In this document: one piece after another, positions 10,390 through 19,396 of the stretch
Numbering within the stretch: the stretch's first letter is position 1
How the letters are laid out: each line of letters opens with the position of its first letter
Origin: Shinella zoogloeoides
Lineage (GTDB): Bacteria; Pseudomonadota; Alphaproteobacteria; Rhizobiales; Rhizobiaceae
DNA length: 64,000 nucleotides
Assembly (NCBI RefSeq): GCF_033705735.1
Contig: NZ_CP131133.1
Location: 76,014 to 140,013 of the forward strand
Direction: 5' to 3'
Position numbers and translations under genes: made by a program
Notes under the pieces: model-generated
The model's database searches: none
What the model was told of the DNA's origin: nothing
Seen by the model: only the letters and a program-made list of their open reading frames with translations

Positions 10390-10964
10390 CCGAAACGTCG
10401 CCTTCCCAACGCTTGCTGATCCTTTCGTGCTCGATGACCAAGCGCGACGGCCCGCAATATATGCCGGCGCGTGACCGATACGATGGACCGCTCTGGCGCA
10501 CTCTGCGTCATGTCGATCCCGACGAACAGAAGGCACGGGTTGCCTTTCTGTCGGCCGAGTACGGTTTTCGTGAGGCCAGGACCACTGTCGAAAACTACGA
10601 TCGACGGATGACGCCGGAGATTGCGACCGCCATGAAGGCCGGCGGCCTTGGCACGCGATGGCCACTGCCAAAAACCCAGCGACTCGTGATGCCATCGGGC
10701 GAGCATCCGGGCATGCACATCGCCTCGATGACGGAGCATGGCCGGAAACCGTTCGTCGACGTCTGCCTCGTCGGTGGCGCTCTCTATCTCGACGTCATGC
10801 AGCACTTCGTCGACCTGTTTCAGGAGGATGGTTTTGTCACGGGGAGCGCCGCGATCACGGAAATCTGCGCGCCGATCGGCATCATGCGGCAGCAGATGGC
10901 GATCTGGCTGAACAGTTGCCCGCGCGATGCCAGCGGCGACGCGGGCGCTGGCGGCAGGCGGTGA
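10386..10964 (+). CDS. DUF6884-like protein
   Basis: A 192-residue protein beginning LLILSCSMTKRDGPQYMPARDRYDGPLWRTLR, the pattern (SC..TK, PA.d.Y.G..wr.lr) of DUF6884 proteins, followed by VAFLSAEYGF and a later VCLVGGALYLDVM strand. The family is poorly characterised; its fold is thought related to nucleotide- or base-handling enzymes, but I do not assign a reaction. Tight coupling to the PP-loop ATPase suggests the two act on one substrate, possibly a nucleic acid. The extreme C-terminus (DASGDAGAGGRR) is low-complexity. Confidence 0.6.
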   Translation: MTETSPSQRLLILSCSMTKRDGPQYMPARDRYDGPLWRTLRHVDPDEQKARVAFLSAEYGFREARTTVENYDRRMTPEIATAMKAGGLGTRWPLPKTQRLVMPSGEHPGMHIASMTEHGRKPFVDVCLVGGALYLDVMQHFVDLFQEDGFVTGSAAITEICAPIGIMRQQMAIWLNSCPRDASGDAGAGGRR

Positions 10965-10974
10965 GGCCGGCGGC

Positions 10975-11055
10975 CGGCAAAAGAGGGGGAGGGGGGACGG
11001 GGCGTTCGTGGCGGATTGAGGTGGCTGGAGAGAGGTTCCGGCCGGTCCGCCGCGG
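10975..11055 (+). repeat. Purine-rich leader repeat, copy 2
   Basis: GAGGGGGAGGGGGG then a GC-rich core then GAGGTGGCTGGAGAGAGG, ending about 20 bp before the ParB-like start codon. It shares the GGCTGGAGAGAGG(C/T)TCCGG core with copy 1. Confidence 0.6.
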
Positions 11056-11064
11056 AGAATTGAC

Positions 11065-13209
11065 ATGGCACAGGCCATTCAGAAGATCGCGCTCAACGTC
11101 GGGCGCGATATCCCCTTCAACAAGCTCGTCCTCAGCCAGCAGAACGTGCGCAAGACCAAGGCCGGCGTCTCTATCGAGGAACTTGCCGACGACATCGCTC
11201 GCCGCGGGCTGCTGACCAGCATCAACGTGCGTCCGGAACGGGACGCCGAGGGCAAGGAGACCGGCATCTACCGCATTCCTGCCGGCGGCCGCCGCTATCG
11301 CGCGCTGAAGCTTCTGGTCGACCGGAAGCAACTGACGAAGACCACGGGCGTTCCCTGCATCGTCAGCGAAGGCGAAACCCTCGAAGCCGAGGACTCGCTT
11401 GCCGAAAACGTCAAGCGCGCCGATCTTCATCCGCTCGACGAATTTCGCGCGATGATGGTCTTGCGCGAGCAGGGGCTCGACGAGGAGGAAATCGCCGCTC
11501 GCTTCCACATCTCGGTTGCGACGGTGAAGCAGCGCCTGCGGCTGGCGTCGGTGTCGCCCCGCCTGCTCGAACTCTATGGCGATGACCAGATGAAGCTCGG
11601 CCAGGTCATGGCGTTCTCGATCACCAAGGATCACGCCCGGCAGGAGCAGGTCTGGGAGACGATTTCGCGCACGCAAAGCACCGACCCCTATTACATCCGC
11701 CGGCTGCTCACCGAAACGGCGATCCGGGCGAGCGATCGCCGTTCGGTCTATGTCGGCATCGAAGCCTATGAGGCCGCCGGCGGCATTGTCATGCGTGATC
11801 TCTTCGAGCAGGACAACGGCGGATGGCTTCAGGATCCGGCTCTCCTTGAACAGCTCGTGCTGGAAAAGCTGACGGCAGACGCCGAAGCGCTGAAGACGGA
11901 GGAGGGCTGGAAGTGGGTCGATTCTGCCATCGACTTCCATTTCGGCCACGCGTCCGGTCTTCGCCGCTTCTATGGGAAGCAGGCGGAGTTCACCGAGGGA
12001 GAGCTTGCTCGCCACGATAGCCTGCAGGCGGAGTTCGACAAGCTCAACGCGGAATACGAGGAAGCCGACGAGCACTCCGAGGAGACAGAAGCGCGCCTCG
12101 ACGATCTCGACGCCCAGCTGACGGCGCTGAATGAACGCCCGTTTGTTCTCGATCCCGAGGACGTCGCTCGCGGCGGCGCCTTCATCTCGCTGGCCGGCAA
12201 CGGTGAAATCAGGATCGAGCGCGGCTTCGTCCGGCCGGAAGACGAGCCTGTCGTCGAGGCGCAGGATGGCGATGGCGCCGAGCAGGATGGTGAAGATGGC
12301 GACAACACCGCCGCCGCGGAAGGGGGTGGTGTGACGATCAACGGCAAGCCCGTTGGTATCGAGGAGCCTGACGAGGACGACGGCAAGATCCGGCCGCTCT
12401 CGGAACGGCTCATCGAGGACCTGACTGCGGCCCGCACGCTTGCGCTCAGGAATGCGCTCGCCAATGAGCCGATGATGGCCTTCATCACGGTGCTGCACCT
12501 GCTCGTGCTGAACACCTTCTATCACTTCCGCACGGCGTCTTGCCTGGAAATCACGGTGCAGCATACGGTCTCGACCAAGACGCAGGGCCTTTCCGACACG
12601 GTCTGGGCGAAGGAGATCGAGCAGCGCCAGGAGGCCTGGGGACACGATCTTCCCGGTGACGCCGACGCGGTTTGGGGCTACCTGATCGCGCTCGATCATG
12701 ACAGCCGAATGGCGCTGTTTGCGCATTGCGCGTCGATGTCGCTGAACGCCACGGTCCAGCAATGGAACCGCCGGACCAGGGAAAACCAGCATGCCGTGCA
12801 GCTGGCTCAGACGATCGGGTTCGGCATGGTGGGTGCGGGCTGGACGCCGACGGTCGATAACTATCTCGGCCGCGTGACCAAGGCGCACATCCTGCAGGCC
12901 GTTCGCGAAGCAAAGGGCGATCAGTCGGCCCAGCTTATCGATCACCTGAAGAAGCAGGACATGGCGCGCGAAGCGGCCCGGCTGCTCGACGGCAGCGGAT
13001 GGCTCCCCGAAGTGTTGCGCTATCCCGCCGACGAAGTCGCCGAGGAGGTCGGGACTGCGGAGACGAACGATGCGGTGACCGTCGACGACGAGGACGTCGA
13101 AGCCGGCGACGTCGTGCTGCCGGCATTCCTGACCGAGGAGCTGGATGGCGAGCAGACTGACGCCGACGCTGATGACGATCAGGACGGGCATCTCGAAGCC
13201 GCGGAATAA
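11065..13209 (+). CDS. Large ParB/RepB/Spo0J-family DNA-binding protein
   Basis: 714 residues. The N-terminal ParB/Srx-like domain (about 17-130) carries the nucleotide-binding motif IPAGGRRYRALK and the ENVKRADLHPLDEFRAM box; the following helix-turn-helix reads EEEIAARFHISVATVKQRLRLASVSPRLLELY (about 150-182). A coiled, acidic stretch (residues about 320-360) and an acidic low-complexity linker (about 395-425) precede a C-terminal domain of unknown role. Typical chromosomal ParB is under 350 residues, so this is the long plasmid form common in alphaproteobacteria. No parA partner is adjacent, so a role in regulation or DNA maintenance rather than classic partition is possible. Confidence 0.85.
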   Translation: MAQAIQKIALNVGRDIPFNKLVLSQQNVRKTKAGVSIEELADDIARRGLLTSINVRPERDAEGKETGIYRIPAGGRRYRALKLLVDRKQLTKTTGVPCIVSEGETLEAEDSLAENVKRADLHPLDEFRAMMVLREQGLDEEEIAARFHISVATVKQRLRLASVSPRLLELYGDDQMKLGQVMAFSITKDHARQEQVWETISRTQSTDPYYIRRLLTETAIRASDRRSVYVGIEAYEAAGGIVMRDLFEQDNGGWLQDPALLEQLVLEKLTADAEALKTEEGWKWVDSAIDFHFGHASGLRRFYGKQAEFTEGELARHDSLQAEFDKLNAEYEEADEHSEETEARLDDLDAQLTALNERPFVLDPEDVARGGAFISLAGNGEIRIERGFVRPEDEPVVEAQDGDGAEQDGEDGDNTAAAEGGGVTINGKPVGIEEPDEDDGKIRPLSERLIEDLTAARTLALRNALANEPMMAFITVLHLLVLNTFYHFRTASCLEITVQHTVSTKTQGLSDTVWAKEIEQRQEAWGHDLPGDADAVWGYLIALDHDSRMALFAHCASMSLNATVQQWNRRTRENQHAVQLAQTIGFGMVGAGWTPTVDNYLGRVTKAHILQAVREAKGDQSAQLIDHLKKQDMAREAARLLDGSGWLPEVLRYPADEVAEEVGTAETNDAVTVDDEDVEAGDVVLPAFLTEELDGEQTDADADDDQDGHLEAAE

Positions 13210-13237
13210 ATCCTCGGACCAACAACGATCGATCCAG

Positions 13238-13264
13238 GGCCCGGCCGTCGCGCCGGGCCTTTCT
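13238..13264 (+). terminator. GC hairpin with T-run before next gene (hairpin family, copy 1)
   Basis: GGCCCGGC / GCCGGGCC, 8-bp stem, 6-nt loop, followed by TTTCTGTTT. It sits between the ParB-like stop and the next start, 25 bp before that start, so it could be an intrinsic terminator or a leader structure. The same arrangement recurs before several genes. Confidence 0.6.
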
Positions 13265-13288
13265 GTTTCTCGAAACTCGGAGACGAAC

Positions 13289-13762
13289 ATGTCCGTCATG
13301 ACCATCTACGAACGCGCGCCGATCGGCGCAATGATCTCCTTTCGCAATTCGGTTCCGCGGCCATCCGACGAGGACGCCGATGCCCTCGCCGCCTGGAAGA
13401 AATGCAATGGTGCCGGTTGGCTCGTGCGATGCACGCCGCCTCGTTCCAGCATCATCTGGTCGACGGCAGGCGCGATTACGCTCCTACCGGGCGAGTTTCA
13501 GATGGACCTCGATGCTGCGATCGCCGCCCGCGAAGCCTTTCCACTCGATAGCGATCTCTCGTTCGAGATTGTCCGTCGCCCTCTCGCCGGCGAAGTTCGT
13601 GTCCTTCAGGAATACGGCGCCCACAACATCCTGCTCTACCTTGCCGCAAACATGGCCGACGCCCGTCGTTGGGTCGAAGATAGCGGTCACATCAATATCC
13701 GCCTCGAGGAGGTTTGCGTCGAGGAAATCTGCGCGGATGCTGTCGAAGGGAGGGTGGCGTGA
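13289..13762 (+). CDS. Conserved hypothetical plasmid protein
   Basis: 157 residues starting MSVMTIYERAPIGAMISF. It includes a W/C-containing stretch (KKCNGAGWLVRCTPP) and an acidic C-terminus (RLEEVCVEEICADAVEG). No domain is recognised. The start is the ATG after CTCGGAGACGAAC, with GGAG 9 bp before it. Its stop overlaps the antirestriction gene by one base (TGATG), so the two are probably co-expressed. Confidence 0.65.
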   Translation: MSVMTIYERAPIGAMISFRNSVPRPSDEDADALAAWKKCNGAGWLVRCTPPRSSIIWSTAGAITLLPGEFQMDLDAAIAAREAFPLDSDLSFEIVRRPLAGEVRVLQEYGAHNILLYLAANMADARRWVEDSGHINIRLEEVCVEEICADAVEGRVA

Positions 13763-14175
13763 TGTTGAACGATACCACGCGCGCGGTGATCGTCCCCGAC
13801 GAAGCCCGTCAGGATTTCCTGCCAATCCTCTTCGGCCGTTCGCACCTGATCGTCGCCGAGAATGCCGTCTATGCCTTGATGGAAAGGCTTAGCCCTCTCG
13901 ACTATCGTGGCGGTTCCTGGGACTTCTACGAGCACGAGAGCAAGCCGCTTTTCCTCGCGCCCAGATCCAGGACACGTTTCCGGATCACCGGTGACGTCAC
14001 ATGCTTCCAGGGCGAGGTCTCCGCCGAGGCGGCCGGGATCATCGCCACGATGTTCGCCTTCTCGCACCTGTCATTCCAGTTTGAGACCGATCGGCTCGTC
14101 GAAGGCTATGAGCGCCTCTACGCCTATTCCGCGGATCATCCCGAGGCCTCCGAGATATTCCAGGCAATCGACTGA
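13762..14175 (+). CDS. ArdB/KlcA-family antirestriction protein
   Basis: 137 residues. The central segment YALMERLSPLDYRGGSWDFYEHESKPLFLAP (about residues 34-64) matches the conserved Y..M.RL..DY.GG.W.FY core of KlcA/ArdB proteins, and the ensuing EAAGIIATMFAFSHLSFQ and ERLYAYSADHPEASEIFQAID also fit. KlcA/ArdB proteins block type I restriction in vivo by an indirect mechanism and are commonly carried in leading regions of conjugative plasmids. The start is the ATG overlapping the upstream stop; no other start is better. Confidence 0.75.
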   Translation: MLNDTTRAVIVPDEARQDFLPILFGRSHLIVAENAVYALMERLSPLDYRGGSWDFYEHESKPLFLAPRSRTRFRITGDVTCFQGEVSAEAAGIIATMFAFSHLSFQFETDRLVEGYERLYAYSADHPEASEIFQAID

Positions 14176-14249
14176 AGCCCACTCGCACGACTGCGGGTCG
14201 CGGGCGTTCCGCAGTGAGCTGCGACCCACAGATCGTTTCCCACTTCACC

Positions 14250-14285
14250 AGCCCGGTTGGCGCGAGAGCGGCGACCGGGCTCTTT
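14250..14285 (+). terminator. GC hairpin with T-run (hairpin family, copy 2)
   Basis: AGCCCGGT / ACCGGGCT, 8-bp stem around a 16-nt loop, then CTTTCGTTTCAGGAG leading straight into the next ribosome binding site. Confidence 0.55.
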
Positions 14286-14302
14286 CGTTTCAGGAGCTTG
14301 AG

Positions 14303-14725
14303 ATGCCCGACTACACCATTGAGACCAGCTACCGCCTGCCAGCCTACCGTCATCGCACCTACCAGGCCGATACCGCTGCGCTCGCCTGCCGGCAGGCCAT
14401 CGAGGACGATGACTGGTCTGGCGAGAAGCTGAGCTACGAAGATGCCGGCGAGACTTACGTGTCCGGCATATGGAACGGGGTCGATACCGCCTATTCCGGC
14501 CATGCAGTCCCTGTTCCCTCCCACTTTTCGGAAACGACCGAGCGAAAGGTCAGGCACTTCGAAATCCTGCTTGGGCTGCTGAAGCTTCTGCTCGCTGACG
14601 TCCAGGCCGGCCGGGCGGCATCGGACGACTGGATCGAGCGTGCCATCTCTGCCGTCGCGCGCGGCGAGGCGATCCTCTCAGGCGCTCGCGATCCTGACGA
14701 TCCTGCCGAGGGAGAGCGGCTATGA
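14303..14725 (+). CDS. Conserved hypothetical plasmid protein
   Basis: 140 residues, MPDYTIETSYRLPAYRHRTYQADTA at the N-terminus, then a W-containing acidic middle (EDDDWSGEKLSYEDAGETYVSGIWNG) and a helical C-terminal half (ERKVRHFEILLGLLKLLLADVQAG). No domain recognised. A CAGGAG ribosome binding site lies 6-7 bp before the ATG. It overlaps the next gene by 4 bp (ATGA). Confidence 0.65.
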   Translation: MPDYTIETSYRLPAYRHRTYQADTAALACRQAIEDDDWSGEKLSYEDAGETYVSGIWNGVDTAYSGHAVPVPSHFSETTERKVRHFEILLGLLKLLLADVQAGRAASDDWIERAISAVARGEAILSGARDPDDPAEGERL

Positions 14726-14994
14726 CGCAATACAAAGTCAAAATCGGATTCTGGCTCAGCGCCTATGACGGGTTCGCTCTCGAGGCCGATAGCGATGCCG
14801 AGGCGATCGAGAAAGCCAAGGCAGCCGCCACGGTGGCCATGGAGGCATCCGATCAGCCGGAACACATCGAGATCGACCAACGGCGCGAAGGCACCATCAT
14901 CTATATCGATCGCGTTACAGCGGACGGAACGGAACCCGTCATCGAAAATGTCGAGTTTGACGACGACCGCATCCACCCGGCGCCAGCGCGCTGA
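14722..14994 (+). CDS. Small conserved hypothetical protein
   Basis: 90 residues, MTQYKVKIGFWLSAYDGFALEADSDAEAIEKAKAAA, resembling in layout the small plasmid proteins with an N-terminal beta strand and an acidic helix that are common next to DUF932 genes. No known activity. It is coupled to the upstream gene by an ATGA overlap. Confidence 0.6.
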   Translation: MTQYKVKIGFWLSAYDGFALEADSDAEAIEKAKAAATVAMEASDQPEHIEIDQRREGTIIYIDRVTADGTEPVIENVEFDDDRIHPAPAR

Positions 14995-15019
14995 GCTTCA
15001 TCCCTTTTCTTTCCACCGA

Positions 15020-15042
15020 CCCGGCCCTTGCGCCGGGCTTTC
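15020..15042 (+). terminator. GC hairpin with T-run (hairpin family, copy 3)
   Basis: CCCGGC / GCCGGG, 6-bp stem, then CTTTCACGTTTCAGGAG and the DUF932 start. Same placement as the other copies. Confidence 0.55.
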
Positions 15043-15061
15043 ACGTTTCAGGAGACGACTT

Positions 15062-16252
15062 ATGAATACCATGATTTCCAGTCCGCCCGCCGTATCCTCC
15101 GGCTTCAAGGTCGATATCTCGCGCGGCGAGCGCATCGGCCGTGTATCGTCCGAGTGGTTCTCTCGGCCGGACGACGAGCGCTACCTTTCGCTCTCCGACC
15201 TCCATCGCGCGGTCAGCGAGCGGACGGAACGCGCCCGTGTCCGGACCGTCGAGAGCGCGGACATCCGCGTCGAGGCGACACGCGACAACGCCGAGCGCCT
15301 TTCCCTTGTGGTTCCCGGCAGCCGTGTGCCGTTGGCGCCGACCCATTGGAGCTACGGCCAATTGTGCAGCCTCGTCGGCGCGCCGGCGAGCTACATGCGC
15401 CAGCTTCCCGCGCCGCTTGCCGCGATCAATCTCCAGCACGGGCTGCTGAACCACAGTGCCGAACTGGTCAAGACCCTGGAAATGGACGACGGGCGGGTCG
15501 AGTTGCGCGCCGTGACCGGCCCCGAATACGGGCGCATCTGGGATAAAGAACTTGTCGCGGCTGTGATGAGCATTGCCGGCAATGGGACCGGCGACACGAT
15601 CTGGAAGGTGCCGGGCGTCCTCGACTGGGCGACCATGACCCACAATCCTTTCGTCGACGTGACCAAGGACACGACGACGCTTTACGCCAGTGACAGGGAC
15701 GTCTTCCTTTTCTTGGTGGATGATACGCACCCCATCGAGGCGGGCCGTCTCCCGAACGGCGAGCCGGACCTTTACTTCCGCGGCTTCTATGCCTGGAATT
15801 CAGAGGTCGGGTCGAAAACACTCGGAATCGCCAGCTTTTATCTTCGTGCCGTGTGCATGAATCGCAACCTGTGGGGCTGCGAAAATTTCGAGGAAATCAC
15901 CATTCGGCACTCGAAATTCGCGGCAAAACGCTTCGCGCACGAGGCCGCTCCGGCACTGATGAATTTCGCGAACTCATCGCCCGCGCCTTTCATCAACGGC
16001 ATTCGCGCTGCCCGCGAGAAAATAGTCGCCCGCAATGAAGAGGACCGGTCCTGCTTCCTGCGCAAGCGTGGATTCTCCAAGGCGGAAACCGGCAAAATCA
16101 TCGACACGGTCCTCTCGGAGGAGGGGCGACCGCCGGAGTCCATCTTCGATTTCGTGCAGGGCATCACCGCCCTTGCGCGTGGAAAAGCCCATCAGGACAC
16201 GCGCCTGGAACTGGAGGGCAAAGCGCGCAAGCTGCTCGAAAGCGCAGCCTGA
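15062..16252 (+). CDS. DUF932 family protein
   Basis: 396 residues. The body SHWSYGQLCSLVGAPASYMRQLP-like region (residues about 93-117), FRGFYAWNSEVGSKTLGIASFYLRAVCMNRNLWG (about 240-275) and the RHSKFAAKRFAHEA helix are characteristic of DUF932 (phage/plasmid-like protein, related to LGT-type hits), a family found on phages and plasmids and without an established biochemical role. ATG 15062 follows CAGGAG at a good distance. It lies between small hypothetical genes and a GHKL ATPase in an apparently co-directional unit. Confidence 0.85.
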   Translation: MNTMISSPPAVSSGFKVDISRGERIGRVSSEWFSRPDDERYLSLSDLHRAVSERTERARVRTVESADIRVEATRDNAERLSLVVPGSRVPLAPTHWSYGQLCSLVGAPASYMRQLPAPLAAINLQHGLLNHSAELVKTLEMDDGRVELRAVTGPEYGRIWDKELVAAVMSIAGNGTGDTIWKVPGVLDWATMTHNPFVDVTKDTTTLYASDRDVFLFLVDDTHPIEAGRLPNGEPDLYFRGFYAWNSEVGSKTLGIASFYLRAVCMNRNLWGCENFEEITIRHSKFAAKRFAHEAAPALMNFANSSPAPFINGIRAAREKIVARNEEDRSCFLRKRGFSKAETGKIIDTVLSEEGRPPESIFDFVQGITALARGKAHQDTRLELEGKARKLLESAA

Positions 16253-16334
16253 CCACGTTCCCGCAAACGCAACCCCTCTATCCCATCAGCGCCTGGCCAC
16301 CGTGTCGGGCGTTCGCCATTTTGGAGATCTTACA

Positions 16335-18002
16335 ATGACCAGCTTTTCCTTTCACGCACAGGTCGCCGCGGAGGCGATCGAAAAGGTCGGCCGCCTTTTC
16401 AACGCCTCGATCGACGATATCCTCAACGAACTGCTCCAGAACGCGCGGCGCGCCGGGGCCGCGAAGGTCCTGATCGACCAGATCGACGATCCACGGTTCG
16501 GGCCGGCAATCCGCATCGCCGATGATGGCGCAGGCCTCGACGACCCCCGCTCGCTCTTTTCTCTTGGAAGGAGCGAATGGTCGAAGGCTCTGTCCCTGTC
16601 AGAGGACGCCGCCGGCATGGGCTTCTTTTCCCTCGCCAATCGCGGGGCGATGATTGTCGCCGGCCAGAAAGGTACGGACCAGGCCTGGGCCATCGCGGCG
16701 ACACCGGATGCCTTTCATGGCAAGGAACCGGTCACGGTCGACGTCGGTCCAGATGGCCATCAGGGCTTGGCGGTGATCTTCCCGGAAAAGAAGGGTGAGC
16801 ATTTTGCTAGTGCGGTCCGCCGCGCCGCTTGCTTTTTCCCGGTTCCCGTCATCTTCAACGGCGAAGAAATGCCGTCCAATGACTTCCTCGAGAGCGCGGA
16901 TCACATCGAGGAGTGGCGAGGAATTCGGATCGGCATTTTTGGCCGGGATGTCTCCCGCTACCACGATGACAACGCCAATTTCCATGGCGTGACGCTGAAG
17001 ATCCCCTTGCCGGAGCTTCAGCAATCCTGGCATCGCAGCTATTTCGCGCGCATCGACGTGGTCGATTGTGCCCATCTCAAGCTCGTGCTTCCCGCCCGCA
17101 AGGATGTCGTGCGCGACGCGATGTATGTAGCGCTCCTCGAAGAGATCACCCGCCTGTTCTTTCGCATGATCGCGGCCAGCGGCGCGCACAGCTTGAGGTT
17201 CAAGGACTACCAGCTTGGCCGGTCGCTGGACATCGATCTGAAAGAGGCAGCGCCTCTATTGCGACCCTATTCGCCTTCGTGCGCAGACACGGACCGGAGT
17301 GTTTTCCTCGCGCCTGCGTCGGTCGAGAAAGACGCATTTGTCTTCGAAGGAGAGGGGCCGCTCGAAGATCAGACGTTTGCCCGGGCAATCGCGCGGCTGG
17401 ACAGTGCTCCGGCGCTCTTCGACCCGCATCGGGCTTTTGCCGGCTATGCCTGGTACGACGCGCTTCGGTGCATCCAGATCCGATCCTATAGAATGGAGAT
17501 CGATGGCGCGACCGAAGAAAATCAGCCCTTCGATCTCTTCGGCGCAAACGGGCGGCCGGATCGCCTCGAGGTGGTTCTGGACGTTTCGGGCGCGGAAAAG
17601 ACGCAGTGGGTGCTGGAGACCGACCTCATCGTCCAAGGGGTCGATCATGGTTCCTTGGACGAGGCGGAGATCCTCGTCACCAAGCAGTCGGCTATCACCC
17701 CGTCACACCTGACCACCTTCCTTGTCGATGCCCTCTATTCGCCCACGGACGATGCGGACGCCGGCTCCTACGACGAGCAGGAGCAATGGTTCTCCGACGA
17801 GGCGGAGGATCTGAGCATCGCCTTGCTGGAAACGGCGCACGCTGCCGATCTCAATGCGATCGTGCGTGTCGTCGAACGCGAACTGGTTTGGCGCGTGCCG
17901 CGCGAAGACGCGATCCTGATCAGGATCGAACATCGAAAGATCTCGGTCGAAGGTCTTTCCCCGCCTGTCGGCGCGCCGCCCGCGCCGCGCGCGGCGACAT
18001 AG
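16335..18002 (+). CDS. GHKL (HSP90/histidine-kinase-like) ATPase
   Basis: 555 residues. The Bergerat ATP-binding fold is visible in the N-terminal 100 residues: N-box LNELLQNARRA with E32, G1 box ADDGAGLDD near residue 63, and the GMGFFSLANRG lid near 95. Proteins of this type hydrolyse ATP and dimerise; HSP90, MutL, gyrase B and MORC proteins share the fold. The C-terminal 400 residues match nothing I recognise, so a precise role cannot be given. A TTGGAG ribosome binding site precedes ATG 16335. Being on the same strand and between plasmid maintenance genes suggests a replicon or defence-related function. Confidence 0.8.
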   Translation: MTSFSFHAQVAAEAIEKVGRLFNASIDDILNELLQNARRAGAAKVLIDQIDDPRFGPAIRIADDGAGLDDPRSLFSLGRSEWSKALSLSEDAAGMGFFSLANRGAMIVAGQKGTDQAWAIAATPDAFHGKEPVTVDVGPDGHQGLAVIFPEKKGEHFASAVRRAACFFPVPVIFNGEEMPSNDFLESADHIEEWRGIRIGIFGRDVSRYHDDNANFHGVTLKIPLPELQQSWHRSYFARIDVVDCAHLKLVLPARKDVVRDAMYVALLEEITRLFFRMIAASGAHSLRFKDYQLGRSLDIDLKEAAPLLRPYSPSCADTDRSVFLAPASVEKDAFVFEGEGPLEDQTFARAIARLDSAPALFDPHRAFAGYAWYDALRCIQIRSYRMEIDGATEENQPFDLFGANGRPDRLEVVLDVSGAEKTQWVLETDLIVQGVDHGSLDEAEILVTKQSAITPSHLTTFLVDALYSPTDDADAGSYDEQEQWFSDEAEDLSIALLETAHAADLNAIVRVVERELVWRVPREDAILIRIEHRKISVEGLSPPVGAPPAPRAAT

Positions 18003-18036
18003 CCCTCATCAAAAATGCTCGACCATTCCTCCAATC

Positions 18037-18060
18037 AACCCGGCCACCGCGCCGGGTTTG
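18037..18060 (+). terminator. GC hairpin with T-run (hairpin family, copy 4)
   Basis: AACCCGGC / GCCGGGTT, 8-bp stem with 6-nt loop and a short T-run, 25 bp before the next ATG. Confidence 0.55.
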
Positions 18061-18084
18061 TCGTATCGACTGAAAGGCAGTCCC

Positions 18085-19065
18085 ATGAACAATCTCGAAA
18101 CCCGAATTTACACCTATCCGCCAATCCCGCTTGCCGATATCACGCCGCTCGAAAAGCTCGTGCTGACCCACGTTCTCGAATGCAGCGAGACTGAAGCCGG
18201 GCTTGTCCTGTTCACCGACCTCGGCCCGATCAATCCGATCAGTGTAAAGCGGAAGGCACTGCTTGACGCCTTTCGCACTTCGGCGCCGCAAGCGGACAGT
18301 GCACTCAATGCCTTCATCGGCGGTCGCATTCTCGCGCTGTTGCCGACATCTCCGGACGGTGACGATATCGCTGCCGATATCGACCTGACCGAGTTCCCCT
18401 GGCAATTCATCGTGCATGACATTGTCGCGCGATCGCCGAGCCTGCAGGAGGTCACGGTGATCCAATGGATGAATCACCCTTCACAACGCCCGGAGAGCTA
18501 TGGCGCCAGCGTGTCCCTTATCACCGGCAAGGGCATCCATCACGCGACCAGCGAGGATCTGCTGAACCGGTTCCGTTTGCAGGATCGCGCACTATTGCCG
18601 CCGGTCTCGCCGCCTGCCCTGATGGGCGGTGCTCCCGTCGCCGCTACAGTTCGTTCTTTCACCGTTGGCGAGATGGAGACAGCTCTCTGCATCTGGGAGG
18701 CCATGCTTTATTTCCGCGGCCTTCACGAGGACCACGGCTCGGTTCCCGATGGCGTTATCCGCATGTCCGAATTGTGGGATGCGACCGGCTGGCTGGCGAT
18801 GCGGGCTCATGTCCTGGCGATCGTACCTCTTGCAGAGCAGGCGTACACCGCTCTCTCGGATGCTTTGGAGGAAGGCGGATTTACCTTCGATTTCGATTTC
18901 ATTCCCGCTGTCGTCGGTGCTTTGGACTGGTCCGAATACGGGCCATATCGGGATGGCGAACCCGAGGAATTTCTCGAAACCGTCATGGCGTCGGTTGCCG
19001 GCCGCCGACGGGACGTTGCAGCCGAAGCACTCGCCAACGAGAACCTCATCACCCGAAAATCCTGA
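18085..19065 (+). CDS. Conserved hypothetical plasmid protein
   Basis: 326 residues, MNNLETRIYTYPPIPLADITPLEKLVLTHVLE at the start and a glycine-less acidic C-terminus with FDFDFIPAVVGALDWSEYGPYRDGEPEEFLE. No recognised domain or membrane segment. The start has AAAGGCAG about 7 bp upstream. It ends the co-directional run from the PP-loop gene, since the next two genes point the other way. Confidence 0.65.
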   Translation: MNNLETRIYTYPPIPLADITPLEKLVLTHVLECSETEAGLVLFTDLGPINPISVKRKALLDAFRTSAPQADSALNAFIGGRILALLPTSPDGDDIAADIDLTEFPWQFIVHDIVARSPSLQEVTVIQWMNHPSQRPESYGASVSLITGKGIHHATSEDLLNRFRLQDRALLPPVSPPALMGGAPVAATVRSFTVGEMETALCIWEAMLYFRGLHEDHGSVPDGVIRMSELWDATGWLAMRAHVLAIVPLAEQAYTALSDALEEGGFTFDFDFIPAVVGALDWSEYGPYRDGEPEEFLETVMASVAGRRRDVAAEALANENLITRKS

Positions 19066-19094
19066 TGGACGGTCTTCGGCAGCCTATGACGCGA

Positions 19095-19304
19095 TCAGGC
19101 GCTGATCCCGGCCGGGGTCGGCGCCTGCTCGGATACCGGCGACTGGCCGTGGGTCATCGACGCAGCTTCGTTGCCTATCTGCTCGACCTCGACCACGTCG
19201 CTGGCGGCCTTCAGGTCGATGCGCCCCCAGATCGACGTTTCTTTCCGGGGGAGGCGTCGCCGATTCTTGAACTCGACGACGAACGGCTTTTTCTCAGGCT
19301 TCAT
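19095..19304 (-). CDS. Small basic conserved protein
   Basis: 69 residues beginning MKPEKKPFVVEFKNRRRLPRKETSIWGRIDL. The N-terminal 35 residues are strongly basic and hydrophobic-alternating, a pattern I recognise from small rhizobial plasmid proteins of unknown function. TCGGAG lies 6 bp before the ATG, so this start is preferred over an in-frame ATG 60 bp upstream. A basic N-terminus suggests nucleic-acid contact, which is inference only. Confidence 0.6.
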   Translation of the reverse strand: MKPEKKPFVVEFKNRRRLPRKETSIWGRIDLKAASDVVEVEQIGNEAASMTHGQSPVSEQAPTPAGISA

Positions 19305-19396
19305 GATGCTCCGACTGAATATGGCAGATGACTGTCTCCCGGCAGCTGTTCTTATTCGCGGCAACCTGTCAACGGCCTACGCCGGGAAGTCCACGA

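Noticed and set aside
10882..13305. Long minus-strand frame (about 800 codons) opposite the ParB-like gene
   Set aside because: Arg/His/Leu-rich composition of an antisense frame in high-GC coding DNA; the plus-strand protein has clear ParB motifs.
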